The position numbers and the translations under genes are program-made. Shown here in pieces: positions 24,054-34,559 of a stretch of 64,000 nt of DNA (position 1 is the stretch's first letter; each line of letters starts with the position of its first letter). This DNA is from Diplolepis rosae (taxonomy: Eukaryota > Arthropoda > Insecta > Hymenoptera > Diplolepididae). Location of the stretch: NCBI GenBank assembly GCA_030998225.1, contig JAPYXD010000555.1, forward strand, positions 2,728,001-2,792,000. Reading direction: 5' to 3'. Below the pieces are notes generated by a model. That model was not told the origin of the DNA, searched no databases, and saw only the letters and a list, made by a program, of their open reading frames with translations.

Positions 24054-24127
24054 TCGCCCCCGCTGGGGTTTGAACCTCGGACGTTGACATGACAGGCTCG
24101 CATCTTAACCACTACGCTTGTCTACAT
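24054..24127 (-). other. tRNA-like sequence, degenerate
   Basis: On the minus strand AGCGTAGTGGTTAAGATGCG fits an A box/D arm, CCTGTCATG resembles the Asp anticodon loop (GTC), and GAGGTTCAAACCCC fits a B box/T arm. The anticodon stem does not pair and no acceptor stem complementary to the GCGGGGGC end is found. This is therefore a tRNA-derived relic or SINE-type head, not a working gene. It lies inside the family F element. Confidence 0.4.
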
Positions 24128-24618
24128 TTAAACTACCGGTTCTCATAAAAGAATATAAACCGGGACTGAGCATATTGAAGGTATTTTGAGTTTTAGGAAG
24201 TCATTTACTGAATATGTGCCATGTGTATACTGAAGCTATCTTCTGAATTTCAGCAAAAGTGACTTACTGAAAATCAGAGAAAGTTTTGATATATTCCTGG
24301 CGCGATGTAAGTGACTTTCAATTGTAAAACGTAAGAAAATTCATGCTTTGAAATAGTATTATAATAAATGATATGCTAAAAATTAGAACATTTTTACTGC
24401 TTTTGAGCATTTTCATGCTTAGATAACAGTAAGTCGTTTGATCTGAATTTCAGTATGCTCCACGCTGAATTTTATGAAGTGATATACTAAAAGTTAAGAC
24501 GCATCAGCTAATTTCGAGCATCTTCGTTCACTGGTTTTTAGCATCTTCATGTTTCTATAAAACAGAATATAATTTGCTTGTTGACAGCAATAGCCTACTA
24601 ATTTACAGAATAAAAAGC

Positions 24619-25515
24619 CAAAGCTGTTGGCAAAAAGTAAGATGAGTTTTTAATTTAAACTTCGCGGGCTAACCGATTTGGGCAAATTCTTTTATTTTTA
24701 TGTTGGTCCTACTGTTACTGACATCTGTGCCAAATTCCATGTCAATGTCATCATTTGTTACATAGTTACGCTTGTGTATTCTAAACGACTAAAAGTAATT
24801 TTTTCGATTTTTACAATGTCTGAATTTGTTGAGCAAAGAAGTGCCATTAAATTTTGTTTGCGGAATGAAATTTCTGTTGCGGAAACGTTCAGAATGTTGC
24901 AGAAGGCCTTCGGTGATTTGACCTTGTCGCAGAAAAATGTTTATAAATGGTACAAAGACTTGAAAGAAGGCAGACAACGTGTTGATGACTTTGAACGCCC
25001 CGGACGACCATCAACAAAACAAAACAAAACAAAATCGTCCATTGACAATTAGAGACCTTGCTGACACTATTGGCATTTCAAGAGGATCACTCAACACCGT
25101 TTCAAAAGATATTTTGGGCAGACAAATCGTCGTTTTTGCATCACGATAATGCGCCGTCTCACACTGCACTTGTTCTTCGTGACCATTTCGCCAAAAACTC
25201 AACGCATATCGTTCCACAACTACCATATTCGCCTGATTTGGCTCCGTGTGACTTCCGGCTATTCCCCAAACTCAAAAGACCACTCCGAAGACACCGTTTT
25301 GACACAATTCAAGAGATACAAGCCGAATCGAAGAAGGCTTTGAAGACAATTCCGGAAATCGAATTTAAGAAGTGTTTCGACGATTGGAAAAAACGTTGGC
25401 ATAAGTGCATTATATCAGGAGGGGATTAATTTAAAGGGGATGAAATTGATTTGGATAAATAAATAAAGATTTTTCATTTTATAACAAAATTCACCTTAGT
25501 TTTTGCCCACAGTAG
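24619..25515 (+). mobile_element. Internally deleted mariner element, copy 2
   Basis: Inserted within family F. The right TIR is intact (TTAGTTTTTGCCCACAGTAG, then TA at 25516-25517). The left TIR is decayed (GCTGTTGGCAAAAAGTAAGA), so its start is approximate. The length, about 897 bp, matches copy 1 without its insertion. Orientation is opposite to copy 1. Confidence 0.85.
24816..25462 (+). pseudogene. mariner (DD34D) transposase, internally deleted, copy 2
   Basis: It starts [18 protein letters not shown], keeps the first HTH to GRPST, then shows the same AAAAC run and frame change as copy 1, then RDLADTIGISRGSLNTVSKD. It is fused at the same junction to the C-terminal half with HHDNAPSH and, 34 residues on, the conserved third Asp (PCDF). 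The region with the first catalytic Asp is absent. A TAA interrupts the C-terminus where copy 1 reads Tyr (SGG-V-Y-F); the ancestral stop is at 25460-25462. The shared junction shows one deletion event before the copies separated. Confidence 0.9.
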
Positions 25516-25889
25516 TACTTATTTACAGCAAGTGAAATTTAGCAATGGACATATTTGACTTTAGCAGAAGATTTTCTTAGTATTTATTCGCTGATGTGTA
25601 GTAATTTTTGTACCGTTTAACAGAATTGCTAAAATCTAGAAAGCGCTTTTTAATACTCAGAAAATAATTCTAATATTCAGAAATTCCTTTTTTCCGCGTA
25701 TGAATTAAAAATCGTAATAAAGAGTAATATCACACCAGCCACTGTCTCGTTCAGGAACAATTGGATCAAAACGAGGGTCACTTACTCAAATGGGTTATCA
25801 TCGCTGGCAAACTCTGTTGAAGTAAGGGCTGGAAATTATGTCGATCCGATGAAAGACCTCTGTCATGTTTGTCGAAGGGTGTGGCCTCC

Positions 25890-26022
25890 CATTGGAAAAT
25901 GGCTTCTTGATATGTTAGAATTCGTGCAGAACACGCAGGGCTAAAAGGTGATTTCCTTTGGCAAATGACTCCTTGATAGGTTACATTTCGTGGGGAACAC
26001 ATTGGGATAAACGATGGGTCAA
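25890..26022. repeat. Two-unit tandem repeat, period 66 bp
   Basis: ATTGGAAAATGGCTTCTTGA...TTCGTGCAGAACAC at 25891 recurs as TTTGGCAAATGACTCCTTGA...TTCGTGGGGAACAC 66 bases later. The minus-strand frame 26002-25778 is open across both units, so the repeat reads as a 22-residue period (TYQGVICQ / TYQEAIFQ). Whether this was ever coding is unknown. Confidence 0.6.
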
Positions 26023-26698
26023 CGAGTAACGAGAAGGTCTTCTGACCGGTCGTAAGTTAGAAATCAAAATCGGTGTCATCTACTTCCGCTAAGGTTGTGA
26101 AAGAGAGAGTTGGAGAAGGGGTGAAAGTTCACTAAGAAGGAGAATAAATCGGAGGTAGGATCGGTAACAAGAGTGCCGGGACAGATCTCATAGATATCCG
26201 GATAAACTCGATTTCCTGCAAACGTTTCCACCCTCGATGACCAGGTTCGTCGATCCGGGAAACGGCTAATATGTAATCCAGTTCCAATATCCTGTCCCAT
26301 CCGCGATGTACGTCTTATCGCTAACTCCACAATTCCTAGCCCTGGCTACACTGTTCCACTCCCACATCATTCCCCAGCCGTTAAAGGGCTTTCAAAACTA
26401 CTTTCATCTCTAGGTCGAATACATATTGTAATAAAGGAAGTTGAATATAAGAAGAAGAAAATAAAAATGTCTTCAGGGTTGAGATGGAACGTATGCAATC
26501 GAAGTAGAATATTTCCTCCAATATCTTATAATTCCAGGGGCATCGCGAACGCTGATGCGCTTCACTCCTTGGTATTAATATTCTATTTGAAGGGGCATAG
26601 ACCGACCCGCTTTTTACGTGCTATATTACGCAGAAAAATGATGCAGCTGAACTCGAGTAAGCCATTTTTCTTGGTAAATTGAATTTTAATGTATTTTC

Positions 26699-26721
26699 TA
26701 TATATATATATATATATATAT
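26699..26721. repeat. (TA)n microsatellite
   Basis: Twenty-three bases of uninterrupted alternating T and A. Confidence 0.95.
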
Positions 26722-27121
26722 GAGGCAGTATTTGGTAGAATTGGGTCGATGTCAAGTAAACAGAAAGAAGTTGTTTACTATTAAACAGATCATTACAGTT
26801 ATATATAGAAGTGCATAAAAAACATGCATTTTCTTATAGATAGCTAAAATATAAAGATTTGTTTTAATTTAATCTTAAAATGTATTGTTTCCTTAAGTTA
26901 TTTAAATTAATGGAAAAAAAAGTGAAAGGATCAATTATTTATTTCACGTTCATTTCCTGAGTTTTATTTTTATACGGAATTTCATTTTCAAATTCATATT
27001 TTATTCATGACAAGAGAACCTCTCTTTAATTATAAAATTCAAAATTTTATTTATTAGGCAAACTATATTTTCACATACGAAATATTAATGTTAAACACAA
27101 AAATGTAATTCTCATCATGTA

Positions 27122-27309
27122 TACTGAGAAAAAAATACTATTGAATCAAAAGCATTTCTTTCCAAAAGCATGTATACTATTAATTCATAAAAATATAATA
27201 CAAGAACCAATAAATATGTTACTAATTCTATAGCATATTGATTTGAATCCATGATATACACGCTTTTGGAAAGAAATGCTTTTGATTCAATAGCTTGTTT
27301 TTCTCAGTG
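27122..27309. mobile_element. 188 bp foldback MITE, family D copy 1
   Basis: TA at 27120-27121 and 27310-27311. The left end is TACTGAGAAAAAAATACTAT and the right end reversed is CACTGAGAAAAACAAGCTAT. The arms pair for about 58 bases through GAATCAAAAGCATTTCTTTC and the following AAAAGCATGTAT. Copy 2 is at 59919-60083. Confidence 0.85.
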
Positions 27310-27311
27310 TA

Positions 27312-28253
27312 GGAAACAGAAAACGAGTTTCAACTTCACTTAAAGAAAACTTTTTCGTTTTACGTGTCTTAAGTTGCCAAAGGTATGAGTCAGAAGAAAA
27401 AAATAATATCAGTAAATATGTATAAAATATTGTTCTGTAGTCTTCAAGTTTAGAACATTTGGAATTTTGCACCAATCTTCACTTGAATAATTTTATATAT
27501 ATTTATTTTTGGTCTCAAGTTTGAAAAATATGGGTTAAAATTTGTGTATTTGTAATCAAGAAATGTTGACGAATTGATCTTTTTAAATGAAACGATACAG
27601 ATTTTGAAAACATTACATATAAAGAGCGGAAACACAATGTGTCACATCTATTGACTATTGTATCTGGCTAACTGCAAAATTGATTTTTGGCTAATTGTTT
27701 TTGATTTCACTTCATTTTATTACAAACAACCGTTGCTTTGTGATGAAGCGCGCTCAAAACAATGGAAAACGTCAATTATCGATGTCGACGATTCCTTTCA
27801 AAGCACCATCAATTTATTTTGAAACAAGATAAATGTCACGTAAAAGGAAATATCGACTATACGACAAAAATATACGTGCAGCAAGCTCGACGGCCTTGTT
27901 AGCAGTGCAAAAGACTTGTTACGTCCCCAAAACTCTTTAAAATACGATGCATTGAATAAATAAAAGACTGGAATGTTGTGAGCACTAGATGTAAAGGGAC
28001 ATGAATCGACTCCCTGGTGTTTTCGAGGTAATTGCAATTGGAGCAGCAATGCCAAGAGGGCAAGTCATCAGACTATTTGGCACTTTGAAACTCTTCTTCG
28101 ATACATTTAACCTTTCTTAAACTTATGTTACCTATACTACAAACATTCCTAGCATGCCACACGAATTTCCCGATTGTTCGTGTGAAAATATATACCGTCT
28201 AAACCCATCTTTACCTAAATATTTCGGTATACTCGTTTATTGAAATCGAAAGA
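27312..28253. other. Gene-free stretch
   Basis: AT-rich sequence with a less AT-rich piece near 27880-28080. No gene, inverted termini or RNA features were recognised. Confidence 0.5.
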
Positions 28254-28255
28254 TA

Positions 28256-28786
28256 CTGGCCAACAAAAAAGTATTTTCTGTTTGCTGCATGGTATACATA
28301 TAACAACTTTTTTCGGGTGATTTGGGAACGCTAAATCCAAAAATGACCATCATTTTGCACAATCAGTTCTTGTTTTTGTCATATTGCAAAAAAACTGTTT
28401 TTTTATATGTCGTACCGAATTGGACAAAAATTGTTTGTGCAGCAGCACTTTGAATTGTGATAATTACCGAATTTTGGCTAAAAAATCGAGTTTTGTTCGT
28501 TTAAAACGTGATTTACGAAGAGAATAACTTCATGAATATGTATAATTTAAGGTTTTTTAGTTCAATTAGGACCCATAGCTATATTATGAATGGTCTCTGA
28601 CTGAAATATTTGACTTGAAAAAATATATGAATTTAAATGTTTGCATATCGAAAAAAGCGATTTTTTGCAATATCGCGAAAACAAGAGCTGATTGAGCAAA
28701 ATGATAGTTATTTTTGGATTTAGCGTTCCTAAATTACCCTAGAGAAGTTGTTGTATACACTGTATCAAAATGTCTGCTGACCAGTG
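28256..28786. mobile_element. ~530 bp foldback element with ~130 bp arms
   Basis: The left arm reads CTGGCCAACAAAAAAG, then CGGGTGATTTGGGAACGC and TAAATCCAAAAATGACCATC. The right arm reversed reads CACTGGTCAGCAGACATTTT, then AGGGTAATTTAGGAACGC and TAAATCCAAAAATAACTATC. Both continue to TTGTTTT...ATATTGCAAAAAA. The right terminus begins CACTG, like other TA-inserting elements here. The left terminus has apparently lost the CA after TA. No transposase was found. Confidence 0.75.
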
Positions 28787-28789
28787 TTA

Positions 28790-29440
28790 CTATTGATGGA
28801 AATGTTTTTCAGAATGAAGATTGCTTTTTGTTTAAAAAATTTGAAACATTCAGAAAGTATTTATTCAACAATAAAGCATTTTTATTTCCAACCCATACTA
28901 AAAACATCGATCACTGGAGGAACAACAAACCCACGTGACTAATGCTTTTCTTACGAGATTTAAAATGTCAACAGTTTTAAATTACAATTATGGCGTGACC
29001 GCGTTTTATTATGAGTTTTTATAATATTCTGATACGGTGGAAAATAGTTCGAGAAACTTATTTAATTTTTAAGAAAAGCTGAGATGCATGGACAAGTTGG
29101 AAATTATTCAATATTGACGTAATAATTTGTTAATGTACATTTTAAATCATTACATTAGATTTTTTAAATTGACTGAACTGCGATGCATTCTTTGCTATCC
29201 TAATTTTGCTAAAAGTTGAGTAAAATTTCTCAAACTATTCTTCTCCTGTATATAAACCATTTAATATTATGTGGGTTTGTTGTTCCCGCAGTGATCGAAA
29301 GATTTGGTAATGAGAAACAAACAAAAGTTCGAAAAGAAATTTTTAAATGAAGACTGCGAATGTTTTAATTCTTCTAAACAAAAAGCAATCTTTTTCCCGT
29401 CGAACAATGCTATCAATAATAATTTTGCGATTCCTCAAAG
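28790..29440. repeat. Inverted pair of an unidentified coding-like remnant
   Basis: 28816-28940 and the reverse complement of 29262-29400 align: AGATTGCTTTTTGTTTA, AAACATTC, then GATCACTG and GGAACAACAAACCCAC. Read as protein, both end in the same way. The plus copy gives DHWRNNKPT then TGA. The minus copy gives DHCGNNKPT then TAA. Matching C-termini with stops at the same place suggest two inverted copies of the last part of a former gene, around a 320-base AT-rich centre. The protein is not one I recognise. Confidence 0.6.
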
Positions 29441-31029
29441 TATAACTAAATATTCATTTTTCATTTTAATTATTTCTCCGTGGCCAACTATGCCTCAACT
29501 GTGATTCAACTACGAGATTGAATTTTGAAAGTAACTTTGAAGTATTCAAGTGAAAACGAAGAGGAAATCCATGGATTTTCATGACGTGGGAATAATTGAT
29601 TCAACAAACTTTTTCTAACGGACTAATTCAGATGTGGAATTGGTGGCTATTTTGTGATATCGCTTTTTCCCCGCTCCATTCTTTCTGTTGGTTGGGTGAG
29701 CGAGTCACTCAAATGCCAAACGCATCACCGCTTGCTGCTCTGAGCCAAACTCCCTTTGCCTCTCCCTCTCTCCACTCCCTTCCCAACACAAACCTTCCAC
29801 CCATGCCAACCACCCACTCTGTACAACGTGCATGACCAGCTCTATCGTTCGATTTTATTTTATTCACAACAGAAGCCGACGATCGTTCACCGGCGGACAC
29901 GTGCCCGAAAATTCAATGAATTTCCTTCCTTTCCAACAATCGAACAGTTTTTTCATATAATCTATCTTCCCTCGATTCGAAAACGCGATTCTGCATTATC
30001 CCCGACCTGAATGGAAAAATAGCGATGCTATTGTTAAAGCAGTATGCAACATTTATTATATACCGATACATGTAGCGAGCCGTGCGAATTTGAATTTAAA
30101 TTTTAATCACAAAGTTACTTTCAGTTAAATGTTTTATATATTTAGAATTAACTAATTTTATTCCAAAAATAAAAAAGTTTTAAAGGAATGAACAATTTTT
30201 TCAACTAAAAAAATATTCATATGGCAAAAAATTATAAAATATTTTTGATGTGAATTTACTTTACGCAAAAGTACTTCGACTTTGAGGAATATATTCTCAC
30301 CACGATACTCGCGCTTCTCGCTTGATATTCACCATCAAAATGAAAAAACTCAAACTCGTAATTCAAAAGTAAAAGAAAGGAATTTTGATTTCCAATGTTA
30401 TTTTTCAAATTAAAACGAAAGATATACATGTTCTCACTTGAATGAATTAGAAATGTGATTGGATGAAATAAATCGTAGCATGAATATCGGTTATGTGAAA
30501 TAACATTTTCAACTTTTAAGCGCGGAAAACCCCAAGGAAAATTACACACTAAGATTTTGATTCAGAAGATGGAAGTTTTCATATACTTAAAAGATTACTA
30601 TACGTAGTAGCGAGTAGAACGAACGCAGATTCAGCGTGGACTTCATCTTAAGCACGTTCTCTTATTACTAGGACTATCATATCCATGAGATCATGAAGAA
30701 GGTATTAACAGTTTAGAACTCTACCCATCTCGCACGAAATCACAAAGGTCTTAGCAGTATGGAAGATTATTGCGACTGAAAGCAGTAGGGATATATATAT
30801 ATGGTATGGGTCTCAATATTGTACGAATCTAAAATGCTAAGAGATACCAGCGTGAGACACATTCCAGGTGAAATTTTTATGAGATCTTCCACGTTCGGGC
30901 AAAAATCTCGAGCCTCTTTTTGCGAATGGTTTGTAGAGGAACTATACATGATAATTAGAAACGGTTTCTTGCGTTTTATTGGTACATTCTTCGACTTTTG
31001 AAATATTAGTTTGATAAAAAATTATTTTT
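29441..31029. other. Gene-free stretch
   Basis: Includes a GC-richer, CT-rich piece at 29690-29900. Short frames there are open on both strands because of composition. A TA run lies near 30790. No gene was recognised. Confidence 0.5.
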
Positions 31030-31149
31030 ACATCCGCGACCTTGAAGCGTTCTTGACCGCGCCTCTGGAATAATGTCTCAATCGATTTTGTGGTAAGACT
31101 TCGGCCATTTAGGTAGCCTGGAACAAAAAAAAATGAAATATGTCTTTAA

Positions 31150-31299
31150 CCCTTTGAGTGCTGAATACTCGCGACCTATATGCGGTCCGTACGGACGGCG
31201 CGCGGCCAGCGCTGATGATATATATATATATATATGCGTCCTTAGTCCACACTAATAGCTTCCGCCAAAGGCATATATGCGTCCATAGCGCTCAAAGGG
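31150..31299. mobile_element. 150 bp piggyBac-like MITE
   Basis: TTAA at 31146-31149 and 31300-31303. The ends are CCCTTTGAGTGCT and, reversed, CCCTTTGAGCGCT. A TTAA duplication with CCC-initial TIRs is the piggyBac hallmark. The interior has CpG-rich words (CCGTACGGACGG, GCGCGCGGCC), a TA run at about 31219-31234 and two ATATGCGTCC words. There is no coding sequence. Confidence 0.85.
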
Positions 31300-31622
31300 T
31301 TAATTTTTATTATGTTGGCTAGGTTTAGACACGTTTTTGAGAAAAATTTCAAAACTTCCAAAATAGCAGACTTTATTTACAAAACACCTTTTTTTCGATC
31401 GCTTCTTTTGAGCTTATAAGGTCGGTAAACATTAAACAAGAGAACATTTGTAAAAAAAGCCTGTGTCCTGACCTAGCGACATATTTTCTAAACAATTAAA
31501 AAAACAGATTTTACAAATGCTTCTAGTCGAAGTCTTGCTAAAAAGTTTGAAAAACACAACTTTTGGGAAAACGCATTTAAACATAAATGACAGAATAAAG
31601 CAAGATTGGAGAAACTCACGAT

Positions 31623-31949
31623 TTAATCAGCTACACCAGGGCCGTGGAATTCACCTTCCTCGTCACGGAGATGCTCGCGGGTCAACACTTGTTCCTCCTT
31701 TTGCTGAATTCTGGTCCTTTTCGCTACGTCACTGACCCTCCGCTCCGCGCGGTAGTTGCGTTGCCCGTTCAGTAGAGTAGCGCACGCCTCTGCTTTTTGC
31801 CCCACGGTGATTCCCAAGACCTTGATAGTCTTCAGAATCGCTGAATATCCCTCGTTAAAAATTATTATAGCGAGATGACTAGCGGCTTCATAACTTTGCA
31901 ACAATCGAGATGATTCTGACTCGAAATTCGCTTTCAGACTGAACTAGCA
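31623..31949 (-). pseudogene. Transposase-like C-terminal fragment, probably Mutator-like
   Basis: The minus-strand frame reads SYEAASHLAIIIFNEGYSAI, then VLGITVGQKAEACA, a basic and Glu-rich segment, and ends GEFHGPGVAD followed by TAA. From memory, an alternation of 'LA..FN.G...IL...LGI..G' with a charged tail ending in a G.GIAD-type motif is the C-terminus of arthropod transposases with a Mutator-like domain. I could not check this. No catalytic residues remain upstream; the frame meets a TAG around 31937 and no initiator is convincing. The exact stop motif argues that the 3' end is genuine while the rest is lost. Confidence 0.5.
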
Positions 31950-32122
31950 CAAGAATCCTATTTCAAAAGGACACATCGACACACACACTCACAGAACGTT
32001 AGAAAAGACACGGCAATATAATTTCAGCAAGTCACCGATGTTAGTTTTAGCGGAAAGGGTGACGGCGCGACCACTTACCGCAGAGGCGCGTGGAAGGACC
32101 GCGAGCGGCCATGACGGGCATT

Positions 32123-33747
32123 TAATCACTCGTTAAGTAAAGTGTATTTCTCGATTTCCTTCATGGGGCACATTTCTAATGGCTTCTAGATTCGAAATAT
32201 GAAAAAAAAACGATTTTTCAAAACCTCGATCGTGAAAGATCTCCGTAAGTGTCTTTAATCTCCTGTCCATTATTCTATGAAGGCGAAAAGTGAGAATTTA
32301 AGAATGTATAGGTACATTCGGCAAATCATTCATCAGAGAACATCAGTAAAATTTAACTGACATCGTTGAAGATATTATTGGCAATGAAAACAAAGGGAAA
32401 CAGGCTTTTAGGAAAGCCTTGGGGAAATCTTGCCGAGGACGTTGGAGCGATAAAGGATTTAATCTGCAGGAGAATTGCTATCGCTTCATTAAGGATCCGG
32501 TCATTCCGGCTGATAGTTCAGTTAATGTTCAACCATTGGCTAAACTATGACACAAAATCCAGTCCAATAGTATTATTTAAGAATAATTGAAATACATGTA
32601 TGTTTATAAAATGTATGTAAAATTTCCAAATCCACGCACTGCTTTCTATGCGAAAGTTGTGGTTTTATGAAAGTATTTCCATAAAACAACGTAACGTTTG
32701 CACAAACATAAAGAAGGACAGAATGTATAAGTAGGCAAAGATTGAAGAGAAAGGGAAAAAGAGAAAGACTACGAGTTAAAGCGTCCCTTTCACAGGAAGT
32801 CCTACTGTCGACGATGGAGTAGCACTTCCTGCAAGGAACAGCGGCAGCACGAACTTCGTCTCTCCTTCTACTTTCTCGTGGCGGAAAGAAGGGGCAAAAG
32901 CAGCCTTGAAACGTAATTAAGGGTAGGAGAAAAGAGAAGGTGTATTATTAAAGAGCAACGAGTCTCGCCTGACAAATGGGAGAATGGAGCAGGTCGTACG
33001 AAGGGGGTGAGAAGCGTCCTCGATTATGAATAATGTATTATTAAAAATGAAAACTGGCCGGCAAGTTGCGCCCTCTTGCGGCTGACTTCGTTTCCTTGAT
33101 TACGATCTTCCGGAAAATTTAGATAAATCTCTGCTGATGTGAAAGCGGCTAGCCGAGGTGGCGGAAGTAGGTGGTGTAACCGGAGCTCGCTTCAGCTGTA
33201 AGTTATGAACTCGAACTTTTCGAGAGTACGTATATAATCTGCGGGAAAGGGGTAAGATAGGCAGAAAAGGGGAAGAGTGGATTGCAGGGGCAAAGTCGTA
33301 CAAGTTATAAACTTGAGAGAGGTTCCGCTTAGCTATTTGTCAGGACGATGCGAATCTTGGAGAAAGTTGTGCGAAATTTTCCTTGATATTTTGCAAAAAT
33401 GTTTGTCCTCCCGAGGCAGTGAATGAAGTCAAGACCGTTGTGTTTAATGGATCAGATCTACCAACTATACTCATCTTACTTTCTCATGTATTGAAATATC
33501 ATTCCCCTATTAGGTCCTATCGATATCCTGAGAAAATCTTTTCTTACCCAAAACTACGGACTTTAGGATGAAGAAATAAAAGCAAATTTTATCCTGCACT
33601 TTTTCAAGTAAATTTCATGCATATTCACTTTAAATGATTTGTTTCTTTTATCAACAAATTAATAAAAAACAATTTTAAAAAACAGAATTTCAAGGCGAAA
33701 CGGCTGAAACTTTGATTTATCTCTAAAGAATTAATCACGAGTTAAGT
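32123..33747. other. Gene-free stretch, GC-richer in 32740-33310
   Basis: 32740-33310 is purine-rich, non-repetitive and less AT-rich than its surroundings. I found no recognisable exon. It may be conserved non-coding DNA, but that cannot be judged from one sequence. Confidence 0.45.
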
Positions 33748-34558
33748 CCCGTGTAGAAAAATTTCATGGCAGTCTATTGTCTGATCTGGCCCAGGTCTGG
33801 CAATGTCCAGACCGGCTAGTATGGAAGTTCTGGTCTGGCTCAGATCTGGCGCTGGTCAGCATTCCATGACTAAAACGTTGGTATATGTGGCGAACGAATT
33901 TTTTTTTTTTACAAGTTTCGAAAAATTTATAGGTTAGTAACAAGTTTTTAGAAGCATTCATTAAGCGACTGGAAACAAGTATCTCCTTTTTGAAAATATT
34001 GCTACTACTTACTTTTTGATTCCAAAAATAGCGAAGATTAAGTTGTGACTGCGCGTCATATTGCTAGTCTTCATCGCTCAAATGTGTTGGCAAATCGAAT
34101 AAACTGTCAGAAGTTTCTGAGCAAGAGCTTGACTGCATTTTTTGATGCATGAAAAGTGGAATGTTTCTTGTCAAACGGTGATCTATTTCTTAATTAAAAG
34201 GTATGCAAACCCCGTGTATCTAATAAAAAAGAATATAAGAAAAAGTTGAATTACTTTTAGAGGTTAGGATTTTTAATCGAAATCGATAGATGTTCAATTA
34301 AAATGGTTTTTCAATCAAAACTTTATTAACTGACCACCAATTAGTGACTAACCAGACGCGAATTAGTGGCTGACTAGCCGCTGGCTTGTGGCTGACTAGC
34401 CGTTGACTAGTGTCTGACCAGACGCTGACTAGCGGCTGATCGCACAAAAACGTTACAGTTCTGGCCAGCCCCAGACCAGGCCTATAGTCAGCGCCAGAAC
34501 TGGAAACCAGACAGTCTGGTCTGGCGCTGGCCAGCGCCATGAAATTTTTCCACACGGG
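33748..34558. mobile_element. 811 bp element with 22 bp TIRs and CTGG-rich word arrays (family K)
   Basis: The left end is CCCGTGTAGAAAAATTTCAT (plus GG). The right end reversed is CCCGTGTGGAAAAATTTCAT (plus GG): 22 bases with one mismatch. Next to each TIR are arrays of inverted words (TCTGGTCTGGCGCTGG, CCAGCGCCAGAC) and at 34325-34440 a run of degenerate ~18-base units such as GCTGACTAGCCG and GTCTGACCAGACG. The centre is AT-rich and non-coding. I found no clear target duplication, so the superfamily is open. Confidence 0.75.
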
Positions 34559-34559
34559 G

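Larger units (their letters stand above)
23579..25698. mobile_element. 2.1 kb palindromic-word element (family F) hosting mariner copy 2
   Basis: TA (23577-23578) precedes CACTCAAAAAAGGAATTTCTG. The right end reversed is CGCGGAAAAAAGGAATTTCTG, followed by TA (25699-25700). The interior repeats variants of TTGCTGAATTTTAGCA about a dozen times on both sides of the inserted mariner (24619-25515), for example near 23640, 23655, 23765, 23895, 23920, 24465 and 25570. Removing the mariner leaves about 1.2 kb with no coding capacity. A tRNA-like segment sits at 24054-24127. Confidence 0.75.
25702..27119. other. Gene-free stretch with a 66 bp duplication
   Basis: The 25740-26350 part is GC-richer and non-repetitive except for the 66 bp repeat listed separately. 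26400-27119 is AT-rich with a TA run at 26699-26721. No domain was recognised on either strand. Confidence 0.45.
31030..32120 (-). mobile_element. Candidate Mutator-like element remnant
   Basis: Near the two ends lie TTGACCGCGCCTCTGGAATA (about 31051) and, on the opposite strand, CCACGCGCCTCTGCGGTAAG (about 32090), a partial inverted match around CGCGCCTCTG. Between them lie a transposase-like C-terminus (31623-31949) and a nested 150 bp TTAA MITE. The CG-rich ends contrast with the surroundings. Exact boundaries and target duplication could not be set, so the element's limits are tentative. Confidence 0.4.

Noticed and set aside
24054..24127. Functional tRNA-Asp gene
   Set aside because: The box motifs are present, but the anticodon and acceptor stems do not pair, so it is listed only as tRNA-like.
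29596..29900. Overlapping frames on both strands in a CT-rich patch
   Set aside because: Open because of composition, with Ser/Pro/Thr-rich or Gly/Arg/Glu-rich low-complexity translations and no motif.
33764..34555. Minus-strand frames in family K
   Set aside because: They arise from the CTGG/CCAG word arrays and have the same words in all frames; not coding.
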